A stretch of DNA of 64,000 nt, from assembly GCA_964036195.1 (NCBI GenBank), contig OZ038451.1, positions 30,521,927 to 30,585,926 of the forward strand, written 5' to 3'. Made by a program: the position numbers and the translations under genes. Positions within the stretch are counted from its first letter, which is position 1; the number at the start of each line of letters is the position of its first letter. Shown piece by piece: positions 22,175 to 34,371 of this stretch. A model generated the notes under the pieces. That model made no database searches, had not been told where the DNA came from, and was given only the letters and a program-made list of their open reading frames with translations. This DNA is from Sphaerolaimus hirsutus. Lineage: Eukaryota; Nematoda; Chromadorea; Monhysterida; Sphaerolaimidae.

Positions 22175-22707
22175 CAGGGGTCTCCAAGATTTTGGCCCTC
22201 GCGGGGGCTGGATAGATAGCAAATCGCTCCTCCGGAGGGATAGATAGCTGAAAAATTTTTCTGGGGGGGGGCTCGCGAGGGCAAAATATATAGGCTTTTT
22301 CAGTGCATAGAAGGCCGAAAGGGGAAAAAAATCGCTAAAAATCGCTAATAATCGGTTAAAAGTGGTCAAAAGTAGGTTTAAAATGGCTAAAAACAGGCAT
22401 ATAACCATGCATATAGCCGGAGAGCACAATTTTGAAGGTGAAAAACTCTAAAAAGATGCAATATTGGCGATTTTGAGCGAAAATTGGGGATTTTGAGCGA
22501 AAATTGGGGATTTTGAGCGAAAATTGGGGCAAAATTTCTCAAAAACCACTCCAGATAGATAGATAGCTGAGCGATTTGGGGGGGTCTTTGGGGGTAGTAG
22601 CCAAAAAATAAACCTCGGGATAGATAGATAGCTGAGTGGCCTCCGGGATAGATAGATAGCTGGCGGATTTGGGGGGGGGCAGCCCCCCCCCCCCTAGGAG
22701 ACCCCTG
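22175..22707. mobile_element. hAT-type MITE, CAGGGGTCTCC ends
   Basis: CAGGGGTCTCCAAG and CTAGGAGACCCCTG ends with a perfect 8-bp duplication ATTCAGAT (22167-22174 and 22708-22715). The interior carries GATAGATAGCTGAGC motifs near both ends and three tandem 20-base units (GAAAATTGGGGATTTTGAGC) near 22465-22525. Confidence 0.88.
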
Positions 22708-22766
22708 ATTCAGATATTTCACGATTTGAAGGTGCTAATGATAATGATGACACTAGTTGCAACCGA

Positions 22767-22920
22767 AATTTTGAAAACTCCTAAATCAAATGTGAACGCG
22801 TTTAAGTTTACTAGAATAAGTTATTCTTGATCACCGTCAACTGCAGTTTACATAACCCTATTCTGACAAACTGAAATGCATTCAAAGCTGATTTATGAGG
22901 TTTCGAAATTTCCGATGAAG
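22767..22920. repeat. Foldback repeat, same family as 21080-21245
   Basis: AACTCCTAAATCAAATGTGAA at the left pairs with TTCAAAGCTGATTTATGAGG at the right. Degenerate copy. Confidence 0.55.
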
Positions 22921-23168
22921 ACAAGCTTTTGTGGGACCATTTTGACACCCTAGACTCTATATTACCACCTGGAAGTATTTGCTTTTCAACCACACAAAAT
23001 TCGTTCACTCTAAAGCTCCGCAAATCCGGTACTTTCCACCAGTACAAAAACAAGTGTGACGTCACCCTTCACCACTACCAAAACTTATCTCGCGGAAACT
23101 TATGTCCCGCCCAAACGGAAAGCAGGTTTTCTGGCGCGGCGGCAGGTATTTACTCTCTGCCACAACCG

Positions 23169-23452
23169 GGGTTCAAGCGGGATTCCGATCCTGATCCCGA
23201 ATCCCGAAAATCCAATCCAATTTTGATATTCCAATCCCGATCACGAAAAAATTGTCAAAGTTTCCGAATGAGGTGTTTGCATCGAGAAACGCGAACGGAA
23301 ACCTGCAACGTGCATTTTATGTCGCTTTTCTGGCGTCCAAGTGTGTTTTTAGACCTTTTTGAAATTAGACAAAAACCCTGAACTACCTAGAATCCCGATC
23401 CGGCAAATTAAAAAAGCAATCTCCGAAAAGTCGATCTCGTTTGAGCCCTAAC
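23169..23452. mobile_element. Degenerate GATCCC-type hAT MITE upstream of aldolase
   Basis: GGGGTTCAAGCGGGATTCCG at the left and TCTCGTTTGAGCCCTA at the right, with GATCCCGA units inside. No matching octamer is directly adjacent, although CCACAACC occurs before the left end and again about 30 bases past the right end. It lies 150 bases upstream of the aldolase start codon. Confidence 0.6.
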
Positions 23453-23599
23453 CGTATCTCATATCTACCGTAACTCAATTCTACCACAACCCGATTATAC
23501 CGTAGTCCCCGAATATAACCACCCTCTTCTTTAAGCAAGCCCGACGCTACGAAAACTGCAGCTGCAAGTACATCGGAATCTAAATCTGAAATCATAAAA

Positions 23600-26500
23600 A
23601 TGGCCAGCTACGCCCAGTATTTGACTAAGGAGAAGGAGGATGAGCTGAGGAAAAATGCGAACGCTATCGTGGCCTGCGGAAAAGGCATTTTGGCCGCTGA
23701 CGAGTCCACTGGTGCGTTTTACAAGGGTTTTGGGTACCCCTGCGACTATACAGACGGATAGAATATCGGTTCACCACGGGTCTGTGCCTGTCGGCATCTG
23801 AACCGTTTGGCATCTAGATAACGGATCACGGGTTTCCGAGGGTTTGACCCTCGCGATGGCTTCATAGATAGCAAATCTGAAATAGATAGCTGAAAACTAA
23901 ATTTGGGGGTCGCTGGGGCTAAAATATATATGATATATATGGCAAAATTGAGCATAATTTAGCGATTTTAAGTGAAAATCCGGAAAAATTGCTCTAAGTA
24001 TGCTCCACAGAGATACCTAGATAGTTAAGTGATTTGTGGGGCTATCAGGGGATAGTAGCCTCGGGATTGCTAGCTAGCTGAGCAGCCGCCTCCCCCATGG
24101 GACCCCCGAACGGGTCTTAATGCCAAGCGGGTTAGATGCCAAGCAAGCCTACGCCGTCCACCACGGCAGGGGTCTCCAATGTCGGGGGTTGGGTAACCCC
24201 CAAATCGACCACCCCCGTACTGACCCGTATTGAGAAAAGGTTTTGGCTGCTAACCCGGCCCACGAACAAATTCAGCTATCTATCTAGCTCTACAGCTAGA
24301 TGAGTTCACGGGAAATCAGTAATTGGCTTTTCAAGGTGTAGAAAGCAGAAATATTAGAAAAATCACTGTAAAATGACATAGCACACACAAAAGCTAACAA
24401 TAGCTGAAAATAGGAAAAAGGGAAGGAAAATTATCTATTATGAGCGAAAATTGGTGCAAAATTTTCCAAAAATCACCCCAGATAGATTTTCCATTGGAAA
24501 GGACATAGCTCAGCGGCGCCTGGGATAAACAGATACATAGCTGGAGCGTTTGGGGGATACCCCTAACCCACCCTACAATTAACTCGTGCAACACGATTTC
24601 CCTCAAATACCCCCATTTTGCAGGCTCCATGGCCAAACGTCTGGGCCCATTGGGACTGGAAAATACGGAGGAAAATCGCCGCCAATACAGGCAGCTTTTG
24701 TTCACCAGCGACGCCAAGATGTCCGAGTACATCAGCGGGGTGATCATGTTCCACGAAACTTTCTATCAGGTGCATTTTTGATTGTTTTTGAACTATTTTT
24801 GGATTTGAAGGCTTTTTTAGTGAGGAAGTTGTTGGCATGTACACTATTTGGCAACTGAAACATTTAAAGCTGATAAATATGATATAGGTAAACACATTTG
24901 AGTTTACCATCATGGGATTCTGAACCACCTTCGATCGACCTGAAAAATGATTCATAATAGTAGAAACAAATGTGCTCAACTGAAATCTGAATTAACATGT
25001 TCACCTATTCAGTTGACGTCTGTCAACTCCCCAAATCACCCCAACCCCCCCCCCAGAAAACGGACGACGGCAAGCCGTTCGTGCAGCTGCTGCAGGAGCG
25101 CGGCATTATCCCCGGCATCAAGGTGGACAAAGGTGTCGTGCCCCTGCCCGGAACCATTGGGGAGTGCACCACTCAGGTTAGGAGATAGCAGGGTACGGTT
25201 AGCGTTAAAAGTATCGAACGTTTTTCAACTAAACGTGAACTTAAACGTGAAAAATGACCCACCCCTGAGTACAGAAAACGTAAAAAGAAAAAATTCTCCT
25301 GTAGTCACGTATTGTTTACCTCTACGTAAAAGAAGAATAAAATACTTTCTTTCGAAAAAAAAACTTTAGAAAGAAACGAAAAAATAGTACTTTTTCCCAC
25401 AGAAAATGTAACATTGAGTATCTTTCGACTTGATGAGTATTTCTCTTGATGAGTATTTCTTTATGAAATGATATACTATTCTTTGATGTTTCGTTTTTAT
25501 TTGTATAAAAGGGCACTGCTGTCGCTGCATATAATAGTGAAAATAGCTCATATGTCGCTGTGGTCCAGCAGTTAGGGCGCTCGTGGTCTATAGAAGATGC
25601 CCGACGCGGGTTCGATTCCCGCCTATGGCAGTGCATTTTTTGCACTCATTGTACACGCCGCAGGGCCTGGACGACCTGAACGCTCGCTGCGCCCAGTACT
25701 ACAAGGACGGCGCGCGCTTCGCCAAGTGGCGCAACGTGCTCAAGATCAGCTCGCACACGCCCAGCCACACGGCCATGCAGGAGTCCGCCCAGGTGCTCGC
25801 GAGGTACGCGCAGATCTGCCAGCAGGTCAGCTGGGGGGTTGATTGTTTTTGCTTGTTTTTTTTTGTGATTTGTGGCGATACTGAGCTTTTAGGGGACTGG
25901 TGGATGTCCCGCGCCCTGTACAGTGGAAAGTAGAGTCTCAAATGTCATGTAAAGTGTCAATTTAAATAAAAGATTGACATTTTGCATGACACGATAAATT
26001 TGTAATTTTGAAAGATGAAATTGTTATCGGGCATTCAACATTTCAAATTTTCGACAAATTTCACTCACATTTTACATTACATTACAAACTTTTCTGTGAG
26101 TGTACAAGACAAATTTTCTCAGAGTTCTGCAATGGGTACAACGGTTCCATTAGTCTGGTAAATACAAGGGTAATTTGTCACACAGCGATAGCGCACAAAA
26201 ATTCAACAAACCAACAATTGAATCCAGTCGAGCCGATAGCATGAATTGCACTCAGAACGGGCTGGTGCCGATCGTGGAGCCCGAGGTGCTGCCCGACGGC
26301 GAGCACGACATCGACCGGTGCCAGAAGGTCTCGGAGACGGTGCTCGGCTACCAGTACAAGGCACTCAATGACTACCACGTCTTCCTCGAGGGCACTCTGT
26401 TGAAGGTGCCTTGGTTTGAGAGGGAGCACACAGCTTATTGGACTTTGTGAAACTCGTTGAATGCATTTGAGTTCATTGGGATCAGTTTTTTATTCCCGTG

Positions 26501-29500
26501 AACTGTACTTGATAGTCATATTAAATAGATAGAAACGTATATATACATAATAAGATTAGCCAAAAAATCCGTAAAAAAGTAAAAATCCGTGCAGATCGCG
26601 AGATTTGATTTGGACGTATTTGAGGGGGTGGCTCAGGCGCTTGTAGCCAAAAATATTGCCTCGGTTTAGATTGGCAGCTGAGCGCTTAGAAAGATGGATC
26701 GCTGGAGCGTTTTGGTGGGAACCCCGACCCCCCCCAACCACCCCCACCCCCTGGTGCCCATCTACCCTCAAGCACCCCCCCCCACAGCCGAACATGGTGA
26801 CGGCGGGGCAGTCGTGCCCCAAGAAGTACCACTGCGCCGACATCGCCAAGGCCACCGTGACCGCCCTGCAGAGGACCGTGCCCGCAGCCGTGCCCGGTGC
26901 GTCCATTTTTTTGATTTGTTTTGTTTTGGAAATGTTGGGGACAATGCCCTGGAAAATGGCAACGAAACACTCCATCGTAATCTCCATCTCGATGGTTGGT
27001 CAAATCAAAGTTATTGCAAAAAAATAGTTCGTCGCTTGTACGGATGGCGCCTTTTTATTTTTTGTGGTCACGGGTTGGCGACTCAGAAATAATTATTTCG
27101 GACACATAATTGAATGTCAGCCGAGTAAAGTCATTACGACATAATTACCGAGGCGTAAAAGAAGTTGCACCCCTCTAAAAAACCATTTATGCATACTAGC
27201 ATGTAATAATAAGCGTGCATACTCGCACTAGAGTTTAATTGATCCAGCGGTTGAAACGTGAAATTTACGGGTTTGCGTCTGAGTGGCGGAGAGTGCATAC
27301 TGAGGTCACGATTGGAGTGGAATCAAGAGTTCAGGTGCCACTCTCATACCGTGTAAAGAGTCAAATGTCAAGCTGTCGAAAGTCATGCGAAATATGCAAA
27401 TGCAAAAAATGAATCCTGAAAAATGCATATTTGTATTTGTATTTAATCGGTGACATGTGACATTTTACTACAGGGCATTTTGCATGAAATTTTATATTTT
27501 ACAAACTCTGTGTGTGAAATTAACACACGAGCAAGAAGTAAAGATGTCTACTTATTTCACTGCCGTAGTCCCGCACCGTGTAAAATGTCATCAAATATCA
27601 TTTCTACACTCAGCACCGCTCAGACACAAAGCCGTAAAATTTATGTTTCAGCCAGGAGTCAAGCTAACGCTAGTTGATTTCGCCTCACTGCTCTATCACA
27701 TAGGAACAAACAGCTAGCGCTATAAATGCTAGCTATTATTTACGGTGGAAAATCATTTTTGATTTTTCGTAGTATCTATCGGTGAGTGGCACGAAAGTAG
27801 AAATGTAAAAATTCAATATTTTAATTTAATATATTATTTATTCAATATATTATATTTCAACCAGTTTTGACTCCTTCCTACGAAAACCATTTTTTAGTTT
27901 TCACACTGTTGACATGTTAAAAACTGTTGTGTGTGACATCATAAGCTAGCACACAGGAACGATTTTATCATGATTTACGAATCCGTTTGTACCTCGATAT
28001 TTATATCTCATTTCGGTAGTGTTTTTACTTGGGGTTTTTCACCTATTTTGTACATTTTAGTATCTTATTCAAACTTCAATTTTTTCTGTAAACTGCGTTA
28101 ACACGATTTTTATGTGGCGACAATGTTTAAGTCAAGAATTGATAAACTGGACATTCTCATTTGGGATATGAGTGTCTGGTTTGCAATCACTGCATCACAA
28201 TTTTCCGAATATTGACTAATGACAATTTTCGCACAGTTTTCGGCAGCATCAACAATAACAAGGCCGACCCCACATTTTAGTTCACATGTGCAAAAATTGT
28301 CATTTGTCAATGAGTTGTCACTAGGGTTGGCCGATGTTTTTTTAAACGTTTTTTTCATTAAAAAATGACGTCCGAAATGTTGTTTTTTTGAAAACATCGG
28401 CCAAAATTTTTAGTACGAAGCACTAGGTATTTTGCAAAATTTTTGCGCGCAAGCGCGCAATTTCACACACAAATTAACATTGGTGGTTGTTTTCATTGGT
28501 TTTGTGGCATTTTTAGTATCAAAGTATCCATTTCTATGTGCTACCATGGGTTAATAAGCTGTCATATGTTGCTGTACTATATAATATTGAGGTAATGTGC
28601 TTCCATGTACCTCCACAGTGTGTAACTTCACTCCCAAAGTTACAACCTCCTTTTATAACCTTGTTTGATCACTATTCCGTGCCAAACTTTACCTGAAGTC
28701 ACAAACATTTGACTATAAGGCGATATACAAACGATATGTTGACAAAAAATGGATATTTTTGACACAAATCACCACTTATAATGCTATCCCATGGCTCCAC
28801 AGACATTATATGGTCATATATAACATCACAGAGTATTGCCACTGTCTGATATACCTATATATGTTGACACAAGGTCATATCTGGGAGCTTTAAAAAAACG
28901 TTTTTTTTATATAAAAAAACGTTTTGTTTTTTTTAAAAAACATCGAGTTAAAAAAAAACGTTTTTTTCCTTCAATTCTAGTTGCCACTACAGTCATTTGG
29001 TAACGCACATATTTTGGTTTGCATCAGTCATTTTGTTCCTTTGTGCACTTGTGTCGCTAGCGCGCAATTGTCATTCGCACAATAGCGACACAAGCGCACA
29101 AATTCCGAAATGACACGCTCATTTTTGTTTACGTTTTTGTCCCAATTTTGTATGGGAAAAACGTCGAATAACGGCGGGGCTGCAATGGTCTAAGTAAAGA
29201 AAGCATTAAGCCCCGTTTACACGGATTTTTTGTGACGACTCGACAACACTAAAAACTTCGATAAGTTGAGTAAAACGGTGCCATTTTCATGAGAAAAAGT
29301 GGTCAACCATACATTATACCTTGGCGAATATGCATGTCAAATTTCAGAATCGTGCTTGTAGCTCAAAAGTTATTGACGTTCAAAAATTTTTGCCGTTGTC
29401 GGACAGCATTCTAAAGTCTCCCGGCGACAACGGTAATTTTTTTTCAAACGTCTATAATCTTGAGCTACAAGCACGATTCTACGATTCGAAATGCACATTC

Positions 29501-31681
29501 GCCTAGGTAGAATGTATAGTTGACCACTTTTTCTCATGAAAATGGAACCTTATTACTCAACTTATTGAACATTTTAGCTTTGTCGAGTCGTCACAAAAAA
29601 TCCGTGTAAACGGGGTCTTACTAACTCTTGGCTCACCGCCAACACGCGACGTAAATATCGAGGCGCAATCGAATTTGCAACCCTCTAAAAAGTCCATTTC
29701 TGTATGCTAGCTTATAATAATAAGCGTGTAACTACGTCAGCTCGCGCGTTGTTGGCTAATGGTTGAAACATGAAAGTTACGGGTTTGTTAATGGGCAGTG
29801 TGGAGTGGGTCGTAAAGGTCACGTCGCGTTTAGAGCGTAGATCAAAAGTTCAGGTAACATTTATTATGTCGTTCGAATTGTATAATGACTGCAGAGATAT
29901 TAACCATATTCCATTTGAATTTTAAAAAACAAACAAGAAATATTCTCGTTGTCACATTTCACTGCTGTCATTTTTTGTACTTACACAGGTAGGTAAACAT
30001 TTGTTGGACTTTATTCATCTAAATATGGTTACTTTCGTTGCAGGGTATATACGGTCCGATAAATTTTTGTAATGTTATGTATAACTCGAAAATTGCTACA
30101 TAGCCTACTGATGTGCTGTTTATAAACACACCTCGCAAAAGATTACCTTTTCGATTTTATTTCTTCATTAATAAATACAGAATACACTAGCTGACACGTT
30201 GTGCGGAAAGCATGACAGCTCATGGAGTCGACTCGTGATTAAAACATGAAAATCACTGGTTTAAGTGCCTGTTCTCCATAAACATACACACTAGTTTACT
30301 ACCAGTAAACTAAAAATTCAGTAAACTCGTAAATCAGCTTTGAATGGCGTTTGAGTTTACTGGAATTATGACATGAAAAGAACTCATTGTGGTTAACTCA
30401 AACCCCTTAAAGGATGATTGATTAGTTTACAAATTTTCGAAATTTCAGTAGAAAGCTAGTGTGTGTACTGTGTAGCTAAATATTTACATAAATTTTACAT
30501 GAAAACTTTTGCACTTTTCCAACAGTGAGAGAAATGCAATGTGATGAAAGAAAAATGTTTGGTTTTATTCAGCTGGAATATGGTACTGGTACATTTGATT
30601 GTAAAATATACATCCGATGGACTATAAATCAACAGTTCCACAGTACCCCGTAAAAAATCAATCCTACAATAACCCTCCGAATTCAGGCGTCGTTTTCCTG
30701 TCCGGAGGTCAATCCGAGGAAGATGCCACTATCAATCTGGACGCCCTGAACAAATTCCCCGGCAAGAAACCCTGGGCGCTTACGTTTTCTTACGGTAGGG
30801 CGCTTCAGGCGAGCGCCCTAAAAGCGTGGGGCGGCAAGAAGGACCAGATCAAGGCTGGACAGGGCGAGCTGATGAAGCGGGCTGAGGTGGGGTTTTATTC
30901 GAGGGGGGGGGGGGTTGGGTAACCTAGATTTGATAATGTGTTCGAATTTTTTCTCCACTAGAAAAATATCTGAAAATCTATTTTTTCTAGGAACACTCGA
31001 TAATTCGAAAAATAATTCAAATTTTTTAAACTGAAAATGCATTATAATATATGAATAAAATGTAGAAAGACAATTCAAAACTTGAATTTCACATGATGTA
31101 TTTTTGCGGCGAATCATGTGTTTGCGTCGGTACCTTCCATTCCTCAAAACAAAAAGTTGTATTCAAGCCTGAAAAGAAATTTTGAAAATGCAATAATCAG
31201 GTGGAAAAATTCGAGAATTCAAAAAATATTCTAAAAATTCCACAAGTCATTTAAGGAAAAAACTTACAAATTTTAATACTTTTCCTAGAGGGTTTGCTAT
31301 GGCTACACTTGGGAAGTTATGATAGGGAGTCGAATGGCAGTGAATGTTGATTACGCATTTTACGGCGGCTGAAGTTACGCTAGTGGAGAAGTAATTCGAA
31401 AATTTTTGAAGTCAGAAGTAAAAAGTGAAAACAAAGGTAAATTTATAATTTCAAATTTTACTTTTCTTCAACTTTTTACTTTTCACTCCAATCCAAATAG
31501 TTTTTTATTCCTCCACTTGAGGAATAGCCTCTGCCCCACAAACCATAGTAAACTTTTTTTAAGCAACCTACCTTAAATACATTCGCAGGCGAACAGTCTC
31601 GCGTGCCAGGGCAAATATGACGGGCGTTTCGGAGGCGAGGCCGCAAAGCAGTCGCTTTTCGTCGCCGGACACGCCTATTAG
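23600..31681 (+). CDS. ALDO: Fructose-bisphosphate aldolase, class I
   Basis: Cleaves fructose-1,6-bisphosphate to glyceraldehyde-3-phosphate and dihydroxyacetone phosphate through a lysine Schiff base; cytosolic glycolysis and gluconeogenesis. Exons: 23600-23711, 24624-24769, 25057-25176, 25664-25825, 26256-26405, 26788-26896, 30687-30886, 31589-31681 (TAG). The sum is 1092 bases, 363 residues, the family length. In mature numbering (no Met) the catalytic set falls in place: Asp33 (AADEST), Lys107 (GIKVDKG), Lys146 (FAKWR), Glu187 (PIVEPE), Lys229 (EGTLLK|PNM) and Arg303 (SYGRA), with a C-terminal Tyr (GHAY). The start has A at -3 and G at +4. Exons are GC-rich; introns hold transposons but none is an introner. 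A leader exon ending CGGCGGCAG|GTATTT near 23145 is possible but unproven. Confidence 0.97.
23830..24560. mobile_element. Two degenerate GATAGATAGCTGA hAT-related elements, aldolase intron 1
   Basis: About 23834-24112 begins GGGTTTCCGAGGGTTTGACC and ends CCATGGGACCCCCGA. About 24174-24560 begins CAGGGGTCTCCAATG and ends GGAGCGTTTGGGGGATACCCC. Both carry ATAGATAGCTGA motifs like the intact element 22175-22707. A related fragment lies at about 26562-26780 before exon 6. No clear target duplications. Confidence 0.55.
25555..25629 (+). other. tRNA-like sequence (A and B boxes), probably tRNA-derived repeat or pseudogene
   Basis: TGGTCCAGCAGTTAGG resembles a pol III A box, and GGGTTCGATTCCC is a perfect B box with a GCGGG/CCCGC T-arm stem. 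A D-arm GTCC/GGGC stem also forms. The acceptor stem (GTCGCTG with CTATGGC) pairs poorly and no five-pair anticodon stem forms. It is followed by T6 at about 25636. It sits in aldolase intron 3, 34 bases before exon 4. Confidence 0.5.
27140..27335. repeat. Diverged direct repeat, copy 1, aldolase intron 6
   Basis: Shares ordered blocks with 29655-29855: CCCTCTAAAAA, TATGC TAGC, TAATAATAAGCGTG, GGTTGAAACGTGAAA, TTACGGGTTTG and AAGAGTTCAGGT. About 200 bases each, same orientation, no coding content. Confidence 0.6.
28325..28985. repeat. AGGGTTGGCCGATG element, hAT-like, right end lost
   Basis: The left end TAGGGTTGGCCGATGTTTTTT parallels 7813-8211, and the core TTTTTAGTACGAAGCACTAGG matches that element's interior. 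The right side ends in AAAAACGTTTTTTT without a clean inverted end. Confidence 0.5.
29209..29617. mobile_element. Foldback MITE, PIF/Harbinger type
   Basis: AGCCCCGTTTACACGG and CCGTGTAAACGGGGTC ends, flanked by TTA on both sides (29206-29208 and 29618-29620). A TTA/TWA 3-bp duplication with such ends is typical of PIF/Harbinger. The arms pair nearly throughout (GTGACGACTCGACAA, GAGAAAAAGTGGTCAAC), with a centre near 29410. Confidence 0.75.
29655..29855. repeat. Diverged direct repeat, copy 2, aldolase intron 6
   Basis: Partner of 27140-27335 by ordered shared blocks. Confidence 0.6.
30293..30465. repeat. Foldback repeat, CTCGTAAATCAGCTTTGAA family, aldolase intron 6
   Basis: ACTCGTAAATCAGCTTTGAA and TGAGTTTACTGGAAT in the left half; the inverted but degraded counterpart in the right half. 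Confidence 0.55.
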
Positions 31682-31682
31682 G

Positions 31683-31757
31683 GCGGTTACGGTAGCCCCA
31701 GTGATGTATGGGTTACGGTAGCGTGATGTGGGTTACGGTAGCGTGATGTGGTTACGG
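31683..31757 (+). repeat. Short tandem repeat in the aldolase 3' UTR region
   Basis: Starts one base after the TAG stop. Units of about 22 bases, GGTTACGGTAGCGTGATGTG, repeated three times with one diverged copy. Confidence 0.7.
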
Positions 31758-33193
31758 TAGGGAAGAGCGATGGGCTGATTCTGGTATATTTAGATGGCTA
31801 GTCACACTTGAGAAAATGCGCTGTTTTGAAAATGAATGGACGTTGTTCAGGGCTCGGTTATTTTCATTCATACCGTTGTGAGTTTACGCTTTGCATGCTG
31901 AGTTCACGTTGGAATCGTGCCAATAATAATTAACGCGTGCGATTTTCGTAAAAAGATGGAAACTTTTGTTGGTGTTGAAACAAAAGTTTTTCATCTTAGT
32001 ACAAAAATAGCATTATTATCTATTTGTGGCACCCTTCCAACGTAAGACATAAATACCTGCGCGTGCACAGTGTCATGCCACTGCAGTTACTCACTGAAAC
32101 TACACTTTACAAGTAAATCTACCATAACCCATCTGAATAAAGAAACAATCGTTTTCTTTTATATTGCGAAATATGTATTCACCGAATGTTCCCCACGTGA
32201 CTTTATTCATCAAAATATGGTAGCATTCCCTGTAAAGCGTGCGGTCTTCTCGTGAAATCAATGTTAGCAAAGATTTTGCCTAGTTGCAGATTTTCGTTGT
32301 CGCGCTAAAAAGCACATTTACGCGTTTGGGTTTACAATTACTTGGCTTACTTAGGCATTCTAATCATGAATGTTTAATCTGTTACTCACCAGGATATTTA
32401 ATATACTTGGCTGACCGCAAAGTCCAAAATTACTTGTGTCTTGGTCGATAACGATACTTATGCACGCACTTTCACAAAAAAGTATTAAATTTAAAAAAGG
32501 CGGAGTCACCTACAAGCGACGACTGTTTTTTTTTTGAAACGTTTTTGGAACCATTTTTAGTTCTTAACGATGACGTCATGAAGGAATGTTAGGGAAATTA
32601 AAGTCGTTCAGAGAAATCCGTATCATGCGGTCAGCTGAGTGTATTTTTGTATCTGTATTAGGCACCAAAAGAAAGTTATTTATAGTCAGGTTTTACTTTT
32701 AATTTGTCAGGTTTCGCTGGAGTCGTTTTATTTAAGCATTTTGTTCAGCACTGATATCTATTTATATCGTAATCGTTGAATAAATAAAACGTATCGTGTA
32801 TTTGTTAATTTTTGTAGTTGCAAATGTCAAAATATACATTTTTTTCACCCCACAGGCAATATTTACCAAAATAAACCTAAAATTTTTGTTGTGAAGTTGA
32901 AGTTCCATTTCTTTCACGGGAAACGCCGTCAAAATAGCTTGAGAATGGCTATCGAAATTTTATTTGTCGGAAATTTTGAGACGTCTTACATTTTCCTCTG
33001 GACAGTAATTGAATGAGACTTATCAATTCAATGTAATTTAAACAACTTACTGTGCTGTCTTGAATGATTCCTTCGCTTGAATAATTTTCCCGTAATAGAT
33101 GAGTGAAGAAAAATACCCCCTTGAATAATCCCACCCTACAGACATGATCAATTTGTCGTATTCAATTTGAACAAAAGTGACATGTTATTTTGT
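31758..33193. other. Intergenic, no gene
   Basis: AT-rich with a fragment of the CTGGAAGCGTGCCAACG repeat family (about 31900-32090). AATAAA at about 32136 is a possible distant aldolase poly(A) signal. No exon is supported. Confidence 0.4.
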
Positions 33194-33410
33194 TATACTC
33201 CAGTTACTTTACACCCTGCACGCGTGGTTCCCGCTGGAAGCGTGCCAACGGTTTTCTTTACGTATGCAATTTTCATAGAAAGTTGAAAAATGTAATAATT
33301 GTTATAATGCTAAACGTTAACTTATTCACAGCAATGATTTTTTTCCATATTTTATTTAAAAAATCGTATGCTTTATCATCATTGGCACGCTTCCAACGTG
33401 AGACGAAGTG
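33194..33410. repeat. CACGCGTGGTTCCCGCTGGAAG repeat, partial copy
   Basis: Begins TATACTCCAGTTACTTTACA and ends near CACGCTTCCAACGTGAGAC. Fuller copies lie at 36546-36800 and, inverted, 63080-63321. Confidence 0.6.
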
Positions 33411-34030
33411 GGTTGATAAAGACATGCTTGAACGTTCAGACGAAATAATTTCGCCTTGAATCGTTCTCTTCTCAAAAAAATTTCACGAGAAATCGATCCC
33501 CAGGAGAATTATTCGAGCAAATGCTGTACTATTAAAATCGTGTCATCATTGAAGTGGTGTCGTCGCTAGTGATGTTAAAGGCACCGGGAAAAATGGCACC
33601 GCACCGCACCGGCACCTTTGCCAACGCATGAAAATGGCACCTGGCACCCTGGGGCACCGGCCAGAAAATGGCACCGCACCGCACCGGCACCGGTGCCTTT
33701 TGGAAAAAATGGCACCGGCACCGAAGGGCACCGGCGGGTTGCCGGTGCTAGCACCGAAAGGCACCGCACCGGGCTGGAATTTCTGAAGTAAATATCGGCA
33801 GTTTCTCAGTGGTCTCACCTTTGGAAGTGCATATTTCCATGAATTTTCAACCGATTTTGATGGTTGAGCACTTAAAATGATCAGAATGATGTGGCAATCA
33901 CTTTTATGAAGCAATTACAATGATTACAAATGAAAGATAAAATATTTAATTCATTACAATGTCCATAGCCACTATTGTCTACTGATCGGAGTCGTTGCTG
34001 TACAGAGAATGGAACTATCTCTGTCATATA

Positions 34031-34194
34031 GGGCCCACACACGCTAGTTGACATCAACACCAAATGTCAACTGGTGCCAATCCCGATTCAAAGCTTGCTG
34101 AGGAGTGTACGAACGACGTTCAAACGCAATTTTTGAATTAGGAACGGAACCAGTTGACATTTGGTGTCGATGTCAACTAGCGTGTGTGGGGCCA
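34031..34194. repeat. GTTGAC foldback nested in the GGCACC element
   Basis: GGGCCCACACACGCTAGTTGAC and the inverted right arm ending GTGTGTGGGGCC. Flanked by ATA on both sides. Confidence 0.75.
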
Positions 34195-34371
34195 TACTGA
34201 CAACAAATTTTGAACAAAAAAGTAAGATAAATATACAATATAAAAATGATTTAAAATTCAACAAAATTTTAGATTCGCTCATCAGATCACGTATCGGGTA
34301 TAATGGATTTCACAGTAGGTATTTTTATTTGATAGGGAGGTTTACAAAATAGGGAAAAACGGTTGGGTAAA

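Noticed and set aside
23055-23150. A leader exon for aldolase ending CGGCGGCAG|GTATTT
   Set aside because: GC-rich with a plausible donor, but no independent evidence; mentioned only as a possibility in the gene entry.
25555-25629. Functional tRNA gene
   Set aside because: Only the internal promoter boxes, D-arm and T-arm are convincing; acceptor and anticodon stems do not pair well.
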